Assembly: GCA_037200385.1 (NCBI GenBank)
Contig: JBBCGL010000001.1
Location: 3,983,418 to 4,047,417 of the forward strand
DNA length: 64,000 nucleotides
Source of the DNA: Rhizomicrobium sp.
GTDB taxonomy: Bacteria; Pseudomonadota; Alphaproteobacteria; Micropepsales; Micropepsaceae
Reading direction: 5' to 3'
Positions 44,573 through 52,808 of the stretch are shown here, in pieces; position 1 is the first letter of the stretch, and every line of letters starts with the position of its first letter. A program made the translations under genes and the position numbers. Under the pieces are notes generated by a model, which was given only the letters and a program-made list of their open reading frames with translations, searched no databases and was not told the DNA's origin.

Positions 44573-45067
44573 ATGTCGATAGGCCGGAACATCGAGCTGC
44601 CGGAAGCTCTCAAGACCATCCGCACGCGGCTGCTCTTTGTCGTACGCCCGGACGTCAAGGCGACCGTCGTGGTCGGCGCGACGCCCGAGGCGTTTCGGCG
44701 GGTCGGCATCGTGCAGGGCGGCACGTTCGAAGGCGACCGCCTGTCGGGCGAGGTCTTGGACGGCGGCAACGACTGGCAGACGATACGCGACGACGGTGCG
44801 ACGACGCTGGACGTTCGCCTGGTGCTCAGAACAACCGACGGGGTGCTCATCGCGATGACCTATCAAGGCATCCGCCATGGACCGCCCGAGCTGATGGCCA
44901 GGGTCGACAAGGGCGAGCCGGTGGATCCCGCACAATACTATTTCCGGATCAATCCGCGCTTCGAGACGGCATCGCCGGAATATGGCTGGCTCAACCGGGT
45001 TTTCGCGATCGGCGCCGGCTACCGCCTGCCGAACGGTCCGGTCTACAGCGTCTTTGAAGTTCTTTGA
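44573..45067 (+). CDS. DUF3237-family protein
   Basis: A 164-residue protein with the DUF3237 layout: VGATPEAFRRVGIVQGGTFEG near the middle, the DVRLVLRTTDGVLIAMTYQGIRHGP strand pair, and the terminal YYFRINPRFET..YGWLNRVFAIGAG. The family is a small beta-barrel fold of unknown activity often found beside aromatic or xenobiotic catabolic genes. GGAGG-like sequence precedes the ATG. It lies 24 bases after the hydrolase and three bases before the MFS gene. Confidence 0.87.
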   Translation: MSIGRNIELPEALKTIRTRLLFVVRPDVKATVVVGATPEAFRRVGIVQGGTFEGDRLSGEVLDGGNDWQTIRDDGATTLDVRLVLRTTDGVLIAMTYQGIRHGPPELMARVDKGEPVDPAQYYFRINPRFETASPEYGWLNRVFAIGAGYRLPNGPVYSVFEVL

Positions 45068-45070
45068 GCG

Positions 45071-46261
45071 ATGACCGCGGCCGCGCCGTCGATGAGCGCC
45101 GAGAGCATCGTTCGCCTGCAATGGCTGCTGGGCACGGCCTGCGCGGCCCTGATTGCCAACCTTTACTACGCCCAGCCTTTGACCGGTCTGATAGGCGGAG
45201 CCATCGGCATTCCACCGCAGAGTGTCGGTCTTCTGGTCACGCTGCCGCTCGCCGGCTACGGCGCCGGCATGCTGATGCTGGTGCCGCTGGCGGATCTGTT
45301 CGAGAATCGCCGCCTCGTCCTGGCGCTGGTTGCGGGCGAAGCGGTCTGTGTCCTGCTGCTCGCGCTTCTTTCGCGACCCGAACTTTTTCTCGGCGCGGCC
45401 TTCGCCACCGGCGTTCTGGCCTCCGCCGTCCAGGTGCTCGTGCCCTATGTCACCTATGTCACTCCCGAGGCAATGCGCGGCCAGGCGGTCGGCAAGGTGG
45501 TGAGCGGCGTCATGCTGGGAATCATGCTCGCACGACCGCTGTCGAGTTTCGTCTCCGATATGTGGTCGTGGCGGGCGATTTTCTGGATTTCGGCAGGGCT
45601 TCTGACAGTGCTTTTCGCCGCGCTATGGCTCGCCTTGCCGAACCGTCAACCCGCCGCGGATGTCCGCTATGGCAACTTGCTGATCTCCATGGGCCGCATC
45701 TTCGCGACGACGCCCATTCTGCGCCGCCGCGCCTTCTACCACGCCCTCATGTTCGGCGCTTTCAGCGTGTTCTGGACCGCCGTGCCGCTCTGGCTGACTG
45801 GTCCGCAATTCAACCTGTCGCAGCGCGGGGTCGCTCTGGTGGCATTGGCCGGCGTCGCGGGGGCGGTGGCGCCGCCGCTGGCCGGCCGCATGGCGGACAA
45901 CGGCTTCACGCGGAGCGGCACGATCGCGGCAATGCTGCTGGCGGCCGGTGCCGTCCTGGCGACCCTGCTGGTTCGCGGAGGATCACTCGCCGACGTCGTG
46001 GTTGTTGCGCTCTGCGCGATCGTTCTCGACTTCGCGGTGTCCGCGAACCTCGTATTCGGACAGCGCGCGATCTACGCGCTCGCGCCCGATCAGCGCAGCA
46101 GGGTCAACAGCCTCTTCATGACGACCTTTTTTGTCGGGGGCGCGATCGCGTCCGCGTTGAGCGGCTGGATGTATTTTCGGTTCGGCTGGCCGGGCATTGT
46201 CGCGCTCGGCGGCGCGCTGCCGCTGTTCGGACTTCTGTATCTGAGTACCGAGCGGCAATGA
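45071..46261 (+). CDS. MFS transporter
   Basis: A 396-residue protein with twelve predicted membrane helices. The N-terminal NLYYAQPLTGLIGG and LPLAGYGAGMLMLVPLADLFENRR (motif A-like loop) match drug-efflux type MFS proteins of the YnfM/YgaY kind. Its short spacing to the DUF3237 gene shows shared transcription. It likely exports a product or toxic substrate of the operon. Confidence 0.88.
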   Translation: MTAAAPSMSAESIVRLQWLLGTACAALIANLYYAQPLTGLIGGAIGIPPQSVGLLVTLPLAGYGAGMLMLVPLADLFENRRLVLALVAGEAVCVLLLALLSRPELFLGAAFATGVLASAVQVLVPYVTYVTPEAMRGQAVGKVVSGVMLGIMLARPLSSFVSDMWSWRAIFWISAGLLTVLFAALWLALPNRQPAADVRYGNLLISMGRIFATTPILRRRAFYHALMFGAFSVFWTAVPLWLTGPQFNLSQRGVALVALAGVAGAVAPPLAGRMADNGFTRSGTIAAMLLAAGAVLATLLVRGGSLADVVVVALCAIVLDFAVSANLVFGQRAIYALAPDQRSRVNSLFMTTFFVGGAIASALSGWMYFRFGWPGIVALGGALPLFGLLYLSTERQ

Positions 46262-46298
46262 CGCGCCGGCACGCACGTTCAACGCAATGGAGAGGGCT

Positions 46299-46706
46299 AT
46301 GAAGGGAACGTTGGAGCAGAGCAACAAGGCACGCGCGCTCGAGGCGTTCGACGCACTGTTCAACAGGCGCGATTTCGAAGCCGCCGAGAAGTCCTGGTCG
46401 CCGGACTACGTTCAGCACAGCGCGCATGTTCCACAGGGCCGCGAGGGCCTGTTCAATCTGGTCAAGAGCTTGCCGCCGTCGGCAAGGTACGAACCGGGCC
46501 TGGTGATGGCGGACGGCGACATGGTGATGATGCACGGACGTTTCTCGGGGCGCGGATCGTCCCCGAACTGGATCGCCGTGGACATCGTCCGCATGGTGGA
46601 CGGCGTCCTGGTCGAGCATTGGGATGTGATCCAGGACGAGGCCTCCCGCGCCGCCTCGAAGAGCGGTCTTCCCATGTTCGGCGCGTCTTTTCCCGGTGAA
46701 AGCTGA
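46299..46706 (+). CDS. SnoaL-like protein
   Basis: A 135-residue cone-shaped NTF2-fold protein of the SnoaL-like type (FDALFNRRDFEAAEKSWSPDYVQHSAHVPQGREG, split here by helix breaks, then VDIVRMVDGVLVEHWDVIQD). Such proteins are predicted cyclases, isomerases or small-ligand binders. ATG 46299 is used since GGAGAGG lies inside the codon run after an earlier in-frame ATG at 46287. It is the last chromosomal gene before the conjugative element. Confidence 0.88.
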   Translation: MKGTLEQSNKARALEAFDALFNRRDFEAAEKSWSPDYVQHSAHVPQGREGLFNLVKSLPPSARYEPGLVMADGDMVMMHGRFSGRGSSPNWIAVDIVRMVDGVLVEHWDVIQDEASRAASKSGLPMFGASFPGES

Positions 46707-46734
46707 GCGGCCTCGTGGCCGGCCGAACCGGCTC

Positions 46735-47036
46735 TCAGAAACGCAACGCGCCTGTGGGGGCCGCCGATGACTGCCGACGGCATCGCTCGCCAGGGACCTG
46801 TCCCGACGCCGGACGTGGCATGGAATGCCGCGCTGTCGGGGGCCGCCGGCATCGAAGAGGCGCGCGTCCTCCTGCATAAGCAGGCTCGTCTTGTCGATCT
46901 GCAGATTGCCGACCTGGAACGCGAGGACAGGCTCCGCCACCGCTCGCTGCGCATCCATCATGTCGGCGATTTGCTGAAGCTGACCTGCGCCCATCATTTC
47001 GAAGATCGCCTGCAGGGAAGGCGCGGCATTGTTCAT
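46735..47036 (-). pseudogene. Possible truncated or frameshifted small gene
   Basis: ATG 47036 has a good GAGG site six bases upstream, and the first 65 codons show the high GC3 expected of genes here. The peptide begins MNNAAPSLQAIFEMMGAGQL and is helical. After about residue 65 the frame becomes arginine-rich and runs antisense into the SnoaL gene, which is implausible; a neighbouring frame continues with coding-like composition. It may be a gene broken by the insertion. No family was recognised. Confidence 0.3.
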
Positions 47037-47201
47037 CCGGCACCTCGCAAGTCCGGTGTCGTAGCACCGTCAAAGATGGTCAAACATGCTTGGCAGAAAC
47101 GGGCACGCTCCAGAATCGGGGAAAAGGGAGCGGGAATTTAGGCCCGGCGGCCTTGGACGCAAGGGCGTTTTCTGCGAATCGCACAGATTCTTGGGGGCGC
47201 C

Positions 47202-47314
47202 CCGCGGGCTTTGCCCGCGGCCAGGCTCTCGTGAACCGAGCCTGCCAGCAGTCTCGGCCCTTCGGGCTTCGATCCTTGGCGCAAGGGGTTCGGCCATCGG
47301 CCTGCGGGCCGATG
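47202..47314. repeat. Cluster of GC-rich hairpins upstream of ardC
   Basis: Successive inverted repeats: CCGCGGGC-TTT-GCCCGCGG (47202-47220), GCCC-TTC-GGGC (about 47257-47267), CCTTG-GCG-CAAGG (47274-47286) and CATCGGCC-TGCG-GGCCGATG (47295-47314). None is followed by a T-run, so terminators are unlikely. Confidence 0.6.
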
Positions 47315-47365
47315 ACGTCGTTTGTGGGCAATTCCCCGTCGCGGTAGTGGGCGGCGCTCCCTTCT

Positions 47366-47461
47366 AGGCCTGCCGCGGCGGCGCGCAACCCTTCGCTGCG
47401 CTTCGGGTGCTCCGCTTCGCTCCGCTCCTGACGGATGCGCGCCGCCTCTGACGGCAGGCCT
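47366..47461. promoter_or_regulatory. Large interrupted hairpin before ardC, candidate single-strand promoter
   Basis: AGGCCTGCCG (47366-47375) pairs with CGGCAGGCCT (47452-47461), and GGCGGCGCGCA (47377-47387) pairs with TGCGCGCCGCC (47436-47446), giving a 21-bp stem around a 48-nt loop. It ends 72 bases before ardC. Structured leading-region DNA that folds into a promoter when single-stranded is known upstream of anti-restriction genes in plasmids; that role here is inference. Confidence 0.45.
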
Positions 47462-47533
47462 CTCCGGTCGAAGACGCCGCCCACCCCCGCTTTGGGGGAA
47501 TTGCGGGCGGGAGGTCTGAGCCGGAGGCAACAG

Positions 47534-48475
47534 ATGAGCCAGCATTCCCAGCAGCCGAACAACGGCGCACCCCGCGCCAATCTCTACCAAGACGTCACCG
47601 ACGCCATCGCCCGCGAACTGGAAAAAGGCGCAGTGCCATGGGTGAAACCGTGGACAGCCAATACCGCGCCGCTCGGCATGCCGCGCAGTGCCGCGAGCCG
47701 CAAATTTTATTCCGGCATCAATGTGCTGATCCTCTGGGATGCGGTGCTGACACGCGGCTACGCCGCGCAGGAGTGGCTGACTTTTCGCCAAGCCTTGAAC
47801 CTCGGCGGGCATGTGCGCCGGGGCGAGAAGGGCACCACCATCTGCCACGCCGACAATTTTGTCCCGAAGGCTGAACGCGAACGCGTTGCCGAAACGGGCG
47901 AGGCGGCGAATGTCGTGCCGTTCCTCAAGCGGTTTGTCGTGTTCAATATCGAACAGTGCGATGGTCTCCCATCGCACATCGTGGCGAAGCCCAAGCCCGT
48001 TCCGCCGTCCGAGTTGAACGCCGGAGCGGATGCGCTTATCGCTGCCACGAGCGCGCGATTTGTCGAAGGCGGCGGCGACGCTTTCTACCATCAGGGCGAA
48101 GATTTTATCCGCCTGCCGTTTCGCGAGACGTTCCTTACGCCCGCCGACTACTATTGCACCGCCCTGCATGAGCTTGGGCACTGGACGGCGCATCCCACAC
48201 GGCTCCATCGCGACCTGAAACACCGCTTCGGCTCATCGGCCTATGCGCGCGAAGAACTCATTGCCGAACTCACCAGTGCGTTCCTGTGCGCGCATCTGAC
48301 CATCGTCCCGCAAATCCGCCATGCGGGGTATCTGTGTCACTGGCTGCAAATCCTCAAAGAGGATTCCCGCGCGATCTTTCATGCCGCCAGCCAAGCCAGC
48401 AAAGCGAGCGAGTTCATCCTCGCCTTCATGCATAGGAACGACAACGAAATTCCTGCCACGGGCGTGGCCGGATAG
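47534..48475 (+). CDS. ardC: ArdC-like antirestriction protein
   Basis: A 313-residue protein with an N-terminal ArdC ssDNA-binding domain (LYQDVTDAIARELEKGAVPWVKPW; GINVLILW; WLTFRQALNLGGHVRRGEKG) and a C-terminal zincin-like domain with ALHELGHWTAH (HExxH) and a downstream EELIAELTSAFL glutamate helix. ArdC protects incoming single-stranded conjugative DNA from host restriction. GGAGG is six bases before the ATG. It leads the element's plus-strand genes, as expected for an early-expressed gene. Confidence 0.92.
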   Translation: MSQHSQQPNNGAPRANLYQDVTDAIARELEKGAVPWVKPWTANTAPLGMPRSAASRKFYSGINVLILWDAVLTRGYAAQEWLTFRQALNLGGHVRRGEKGTTICHADNFVPKAERERVAETGEAANVVPFLKRFVVFNIEQCDGLPSHIVAKPKPVPPSELNAGADALIAATSARFVEGGGDAFYHQGEDFIRLPFRETFLTPADYYCTALHELGHWTAHPTRLHRDLKHRFGSSAYAREELIAELTSAFLCAHLTIVPQIRHAGYLCHWLQILKEDSRAIFHAASQASKASEFILAFMHRNDNEIPATGVAG

Positions 48476-48561
48476 GTGCCCTCGCACCGCCCGGCTTCGC
48501 CCGCCCGATCTCGAAACCGACGGACGAAGCCGGTCCATCTCCAGAAGAAGGACAGAGCATC

Positions 48562-50262
48562 ATGCAACTGCAGCACATCGAGTTCAGCAAGCTGAAAATC
48601 AGCAAGACCAATATGCGCTACCGCGATCCCGCGCCGGATGTCTCCGACATCCTGCCGTCGATCCTGACCAAGGGCGTGTTGCAACCCCTCATCGTGCGGC
48701 CCGAGGACGGCAAATTTGGCGTTGTCGCGGGTCGGCGGCGCTGGTTCTCGCTCAAGGCCAAGCGCGAGAAGCTGGGCGAGGTGGACGCCCCGCCTTGCGC
48801 CATCATGGAGGACGGCGACGACGCCGAAGCGATTGAACTGTCGCTTCTGGAGAATGTCGCCCGCCGCGATCCCGATCCCATGCGCGAATACGAAACTTTC
48901 GTGCGCCTGATCAAGGAAGGCCGCACCGTGGATGGCATCGCCGCCACGTTCGGCCTGACCAAGACACAGGTGAACCAGCGTCTGGCGCTCGGCAATTTGC
49001 TTCCCAAAATCCGGGATGCCTATCGCGCCGAGGACATTGATGACGAGACCGTGCGTCACTTGACCATGGCGTCCCCGACGCAGCAGCGGAAATGGCTGCG
49101 GCTCTACAACGATCCGCACCAACATGCCCCGCGCGGCTGGCAGTTGAAGCAATGGTTGTTCGGAGGCCAGCAGATCGCCACGTCCCATGCGCTGTTCAAG
49201 CTGGCCGACTACACGGGCCAGATCGTGGAGGATTTGTTCGGGGAGGACAGCTTCTTTGCTGATGCGGATTTGTTCTGGGCGTTGCAGAACCGCGCCATCG
49301 CGGACAAGCGCGAGGCGCTGCTCAAATCTGGTTGGAGCGAAGTCGTGATCCTCGAAGTCGGTTCACGCTTCGCCCAATACGAACATGTGAAGGTGCCCAA
49401 GAAGAAGGGCGGCAAGGTGTTCATCGCCGTCAGCCATGACGGTGCCGTCGAAATCTTCGACGGCTGGCTGAGCCAGAAGGAGGCGAAGAAGCTCGCAAAA
49501 CAGGCCGAGGGCGACAGCAACAAGCGCGAGAAGAAGGAGGGCGCGCCGAACGGTGGTGCCGTGATCACCCAAGCATTGCAGAACTATCTGGACTTGCATC
49601 GCCATGTCGTGGTCCGGCTGGCTTTGATCGCCCATCCAAGCGTGGCGTTTCGCTTGGCAGTGGCGCATATGGCCGCGTCGGCGGGCAATTGGAGCGTCAA
49701 ACCCGATCCGCAGACGACCCGCAATCCGGCTATCCGCGCCACCATCGAGGCCAGCGCAGCCCAAGCCGCGTTCGCGGGCGAGGAACGCGCTGTCACTGCG
49801 TTGCTGGGTTGGCAGGAAGGCGACGACGAAGAGGTCTTCGTCCGCCGCGAAACCTGCGATGTGTTCGGCGCGTTGGTCGGCTTGTCCGATGCGGACGTGA
49901 TGCGCGTGGCCGCGTTCTTCATGGCGCGCTCGCTGCAATCGGGCAGCGATGTGGTGGAGGATGTGGGTGCGCGGCTTGCCGTGGACGCACGCACGCATTG
50001 GCAACCCGATGATGTGTTCTTCGAACTCATCCGCGACCGCGCTACGGTCAATGCGCTTCTCACCGAAATCGCCGGTGACGCGGTTGCCAAGGCCAATGTC
50101 GCGGAGAAGGCCAAGACCCAGAAGCAGATCGTGCGGGATTACCTGACCGGCACCAATGGCCGCGCGAAAGTGGAAGGTTGGCTGCCGCGCTGGATGCAGT
50201 TCGGCAGCGTCACCCATGAGAACGATGTGGGCATGGACGCCATGCCCATCGCCGCAGAATAG
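48562..50262 (+). CDS. ParB/Spo0J-family protein of the element
   Basis: A 566-residue protein. Residues 1-100 are a ParB N-terminal nuclease/CTPase-like domain (MRYRDPAPDVSDI; GVLQPLIVRP; GVVAGRRRWFSL; IELSLLENVARRDPDPMREYE), followed by a helix-turn-helix near 115-135 (TVDGIAATFGLTKTQVNQRL). The long C-terminal region is typical of ParB-like proteins on alphaproteobacterial integrative elements, with a KEAKKLAKQAEGDSNKREKK linker. No parA partner is visible, so a role in gene regulation or element maintenance is as likely as partition. Confidence 0.9.
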   Translation: MQLQHIEFSKLKISKTNMRYRDPAPDVSDILPSILTKGVLQPLIVRPEDGKFGVVAGRRRWFSLKAKREKLGEVDAPPCAIMEDGDDAEAIELSLLENVARRDPDPMREYETFVRLIKEGRTVDGIAATFGLTKTQVNQRLALGNLLPKIRDAYRAEDIDDETVRHLTMASPTQQRKWLRLYNDPHQHAPRGWQLKQWLFGGQQIATSHALFKLADYTGQIVEDLFGEDSFFADADLFWALQNRAIADKREALLKSGWSEVVILEVGSRFAQYEHVKVPKKKGGKVFIAVSHDGAVEIFDGWLSQKEAKKLAKQAEGDSNKREKKEGAPNGGAVITQALQNYLDLHRHVVVRLALIAHPSVAFRLAVAHMAASAGNWSVKPDPQTTRNPAIRATIEASAAQAAFAGEERAVTALLGWQEGDDEEVFVRRETCDVFGALVGLSDADVMRVAAFFMARSLQSGSDVVEDVGARLAVDARTHWQPDDVFFELIRDRATVNALLTEIAGDAVAKANVAEKAKTQKQIVRDYLTGTNGRAKVEGWLPRWMQFGSVTHENDVGMDAMPIAAE

Positions 50263-50274
50263 CAACGCGACGAC

Positions 50275-50304
50275 AGACGGGGCGGCGTCCGCGCCGCCCC
50301 GTCT
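50275..50304. terminator. Strong hairpin between convergent parB-like and HNH genes
   Basis: AGACGGGGCGGCG and CGCCGCCCCGTCT form a perfect 13-bp stem with a TCCG loop, 12 bases after the parB-like stop and five before the HNH gene's stop. It probably terminates from both sides. Confidence 0.8.
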
Positions 50305-50308
50305 TCGT

Positions 50309-51262
50309 TCAGGCCGCTTCCAGCGGTTCGTCCAAGTCCCACGCAAAGAGTGTATCGTCGCTCTGCGCCAAGGGCGTGTCGAGCCGCATCCGCAAGGATC
50401 GGCCGGGCGCTTCATGCAGCGTGTCCATCGCCAGGGCGGGCATCGCCGCGATATGCGTTTGGATCGCCTCGGGATCGCCGAAGAAGCCCACCAGACGGAA
50501 GTTCTGGTTCCATTCCATGGACCATGCCCACACCAGACTGGTCTCGGTTTCGCGGCGTATCCACACCTTGTAGAAGCCGTCCGCCGTGACGAACATCAGG
50601 CGGCCTGCCCAGGTCTTGGTGTGCGTTTCGAACCAGCGCAGTTGCGGATTGCCCCAGTCGGGACGTCGGATCGCCAGCAGCGGGAAATGCTCACCCACCC
50701 ACCAATGGCCGCGCGCCTCTGCGGGCTGGTAGGTCAGCCAATAGAAGAATCCCATTAATTGCGCGCGCGCCAGCGCGAACAGACGAGCCTCATCCACCTG
50801 CGGCGGCGCATGCATCGTGAACGTCATGCTGACGGATGGTCCCATCGTTCCCTTGATGATGAGGGGCGGATCGCCGGCGGCGACCGGCTTGCGCGTTCGC
50901 CGGCTGATCGCCTTGTTCGCCTTGCGCTGCACGGCCTCGCGCAGCCGCGCATCGTCGACCGCGAAGCGGCCATGCGCATCCGGATGCATCGAAATCACCG
51001 AGATATCGTCTTCGAGATCGGACTTGGCGCCATTGCACGGCGCACAGGCCCTGAGCAGGAGATTGGGCATGCCGTGCAGCGTGCCGTTGGGCACAAATCT
51101 GCGGCCGACCACATGTTCCTTGGTGAAGGGCAGATCGTCCGAGAAGGGCCGTCCGCAATAGGGACAGGTCGCGTTCTTGAGCTGGATGACTTTGTTGATG
51201 GGATGCGCGGTCATCCCATCGCGGTGCGATGTGGTCATGGACAGTGTCCGGTTTGCGATCAT
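50309..51262 (-). CDS. HNH endonuclease-domain protein
   Basis: A 317-residue protein, alone on the minus strand inside the element. Residues about 32-80 are an HNH/zinc-ribbon nuclease domain: CPYCGRPF, the FTKEHVVGRRF histidine, NLLLRACAPCNGAKSD. The remaining 230 residues are not recognised; they contain tryptophan-rich strands (FFYWLTYQP, HWWVGEHFPLLAI, WAWSMEWNQNF). HNH proteins of this sort can be restriction or anti-phage nucleases. ATG 51262 has no good ribosome site; ATG 51238 is an alternative start. Confidence 0.8.
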   Translation of the reverse strand: MIANRTLSMTTSHRDGMTAHPINKVIQLKNATCPYCGRPFSDDLPFTKEHVVGRRFVPNGTLHGMPNLLLRACAPCNGAKSDLEDDISVISMHPDAHGRFAVDDARLREAVQRKANKAISRRTRKPVAAGDPPLIIKGTMGPSVSMTFTMHAPPQVDEARLFALARAQLMGFFYWLTYQPAEARGHWWVGEHFPLLAIRRPDWGNPQLRWFETHTKTWAGRLMFVTADGFYKVWIRRETETSLVWAWSMEWNQNFRLVGFFGDPEAIQTHIAAMPALAMDTLHEAPGRSLRMRLDTPLAQSDDTLFAWDLDEPLEAA

Positions 51263-52066
51263 AGGCGTGCGATGCGAATGACATCGTCACGCGGCGTCAC
51301 GCACGAAACGTGACGGCACTGGTTCTGCCACAATTCCATGCGCTGTCAAGAATCCGCGCGTGCCCATTCCTGATTCGGCGTTGCGGCGGCGGTTTCAGTG
51401 CCCGAGTACGTCTGAAACGATGGCGCCGGGGGCCAACATCTCGGGCCAGTGCGCAGGTAGGGCCTCCAAAGAGCCGAACCCGAACACGCCGAAGAAGGCC
51501 CCGCCGATCTCGCAGGAGAGCTTGTTCTAGCCCGGGTCACCGCCCGGACCCAAGATCGCGAACGGTCTTTGCGGTGTCCGTCGGCGCAGCCGGATTGGCA
51601 TATCGAGTGCGTGAGGGCCGTATGCGCTGGCGACATTCGCCGTGGGTCCGACCCTTTCTATCCCGCGCAGCCTGTCGGCACCGGAAAACTGCGATAGGCC
51701 GCGTCACCACCTCGGATTTCCGCAGCAATGGACGCGTTATTGATACCGCTCGTTCGACGCCCAACGTTGCCTTCTGCCGCAACAAACCGGAGCGCATTGT
51801 GATCGTCTCCGGATCGCGGGACCATCTTCTCCCTTAGCTGTGGCGCAAGACCTATGGGCGGGTCCGGTCCTTCCGAAACCATCGCGCCTAAGAAATTTCC
51901 CCGCGCGTTTCACGCGCTCCTCGCGGACGCTGCGCTCCAAATTTCCCGTTCGCTCCGGTCCTCCGCTGCGCTGCGGCCCAACTGGGTTCGGGTGCCCGTC
52001 TCCCGCCCATCAACGGTCCGCCATCGCAAGGGAGAATAGTCTCCCGCGAGCAAATGGAGACGAACA
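51263..52066. other. Intergenic region before the DUF736 gene
   Basis: About 800 bases with no secure gene. A 36-codon frame from ATG 51420 to 51530 with high GC3 (MAPGANISGQ..., ending SQESLF) may be a small gene or a gene remnant; it lacks a ribosome site. GCGCG-TTTCA-CGCGC (51903-51917) and GGGAGA-ATAG-TCTCCC (52030-52045) are inverted repeats. The 51.89-51.99 kb part has the same TTCGCTCCG-type composition as the stem region before ardC. Confidence 0.45.
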
Positions 52067-52390
52067 ATGCCTGCCATCGGTCATGTCACGAAGCAGAAAG
52101 ACGGCAACTTCAAGGGTCAGCTCAAGACGCTGTCGTTCCGCGCCCCCATCGATATCCTGCTCAATCCGAGCAAGAATGGCGACACGCAACCCGACTATCG
52201 CGTGTATTCCGGCAACGTCGAGATCGGCGCGGGCTGGATCAAAAAGGGCCAGACCAGCGGCGAGAACTACGTGTCGCTGAGCTTTGCCGATCCCGCTCTG
52301 GGACGCTCGAAGCTTTACGCCAATCTCGGCCGCGCCGCCGGACAGGATGACGACGACGTGTTCGCAGTCATCTGGAATCCGGTCGATTGA
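52067..52390 (+). CDS. DUF736 protein
   Basis: A 107-residue DUF736 protein (IGHVTKQKDGNFKGQLKTL; YRVYSGNVEIGAGWIKKG; NLGRAAGQDDDDVFAVIWNP). The family is nearly confined to plasmids and integrative elements of alphaproteobacteria and has no known activity; the beta-rich fold suggests nucleic-acid or protein binding. A GGAG site precedes the ATG by eight bases, and a small hairpin lies 22 bases before the gene. Confidence 0.9.
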   Translation: MPAIGHVTKQKDGNFKGQLKTLSFRAPIDILLNPSKNGDTQPDYRVYSGNVEIGAGWIKKGQTSGENYVSLSFADPALGRSKLYANLGRAAGQDDDDVFAVIWNPVD

Positions 52391-52586
52391 TCGGCACTCT
52401 CACGAAGCTCCGCGTCCGGCAACGGGCGCGGGGTTTCGTCGCGCTTGATCCTTCTTCACCCATCATCCGGCGAACCGCAGGGCCATGTCGTTCGCCGGTA
52501 CGCGTGCCACGCGGGAGAACTTATCGTCGTCTTCGGGGGATGGCGGTCCTCCGTCGTCCACTCGCGACAGACACGACGAGGCGACG

Positions 52587-52808
52587 ATGGACGACACGGC
52601 GCAGGATACCGCCCTCCGCGCAGCGAAGGCGAGAAAAGGTTCTCCGTTTCTTACGACGAAGGAGGCCGCGTACTTCCTCGGTTTGAAGCCGCACACGCTG
52701 GTCAAGATGCGTATGGAAGGGCGCGGTCCCAGCCATCGTCATCACGGACGCTACATCTTCTATCACATCGACGATCTCGAAGCCTGGTCGAAGGCGCAAT
52801 CCAAATGA
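52587..52808 (+). CDS. Excisionase-like helix-turn-helix protein
   Basis: A 73-residue HTH_17/AlpA-type DNA-binding protein: FLTTKEAAYFLGLKPHTLVKMR, then GPSHRHHGRYIFYHIDDLEAW. Such proteins act as excisionases or transfer regulators in integrative elements. ATG 52587 has GAGG five bases upstream; the longer open frame starting at 52485 has a low-complexity serine-rich start. Its stop overlaps the traF start (ATGA). Confidence 0.85.
   Translation: MDDTAQDTALRAAKARKGSPFLTTKEAAYFLGLKPHTLVKMRMEGRGPSHRHHGRYIFYHIDDLEAWSKAQSK

Larger units (their letters stand above)
46707..47533. other. Junction region between chromosome and conjugative element
   Basis: About 830 bases without a secure gene. The first 330 bases hold a possible broken reading frame on the minus strand (46735-47036). 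From about 47.15 kb the DNA changes character to stacked GC-rich inverted repeats that lead into ardC. The element's left attachment site should be in or close to this stretch, but no tRNA gene, integrase or clear direct repeat is visible. Confidence 0.5.

Noticed and set aside
51310-51837. A 175-codon plus-strand frame between the HNH and DUF736 genes
   Set aside because: Arginine/serine-rich, without ribosome site or motif; codon positions lack the third-base GC bias of true genes here.
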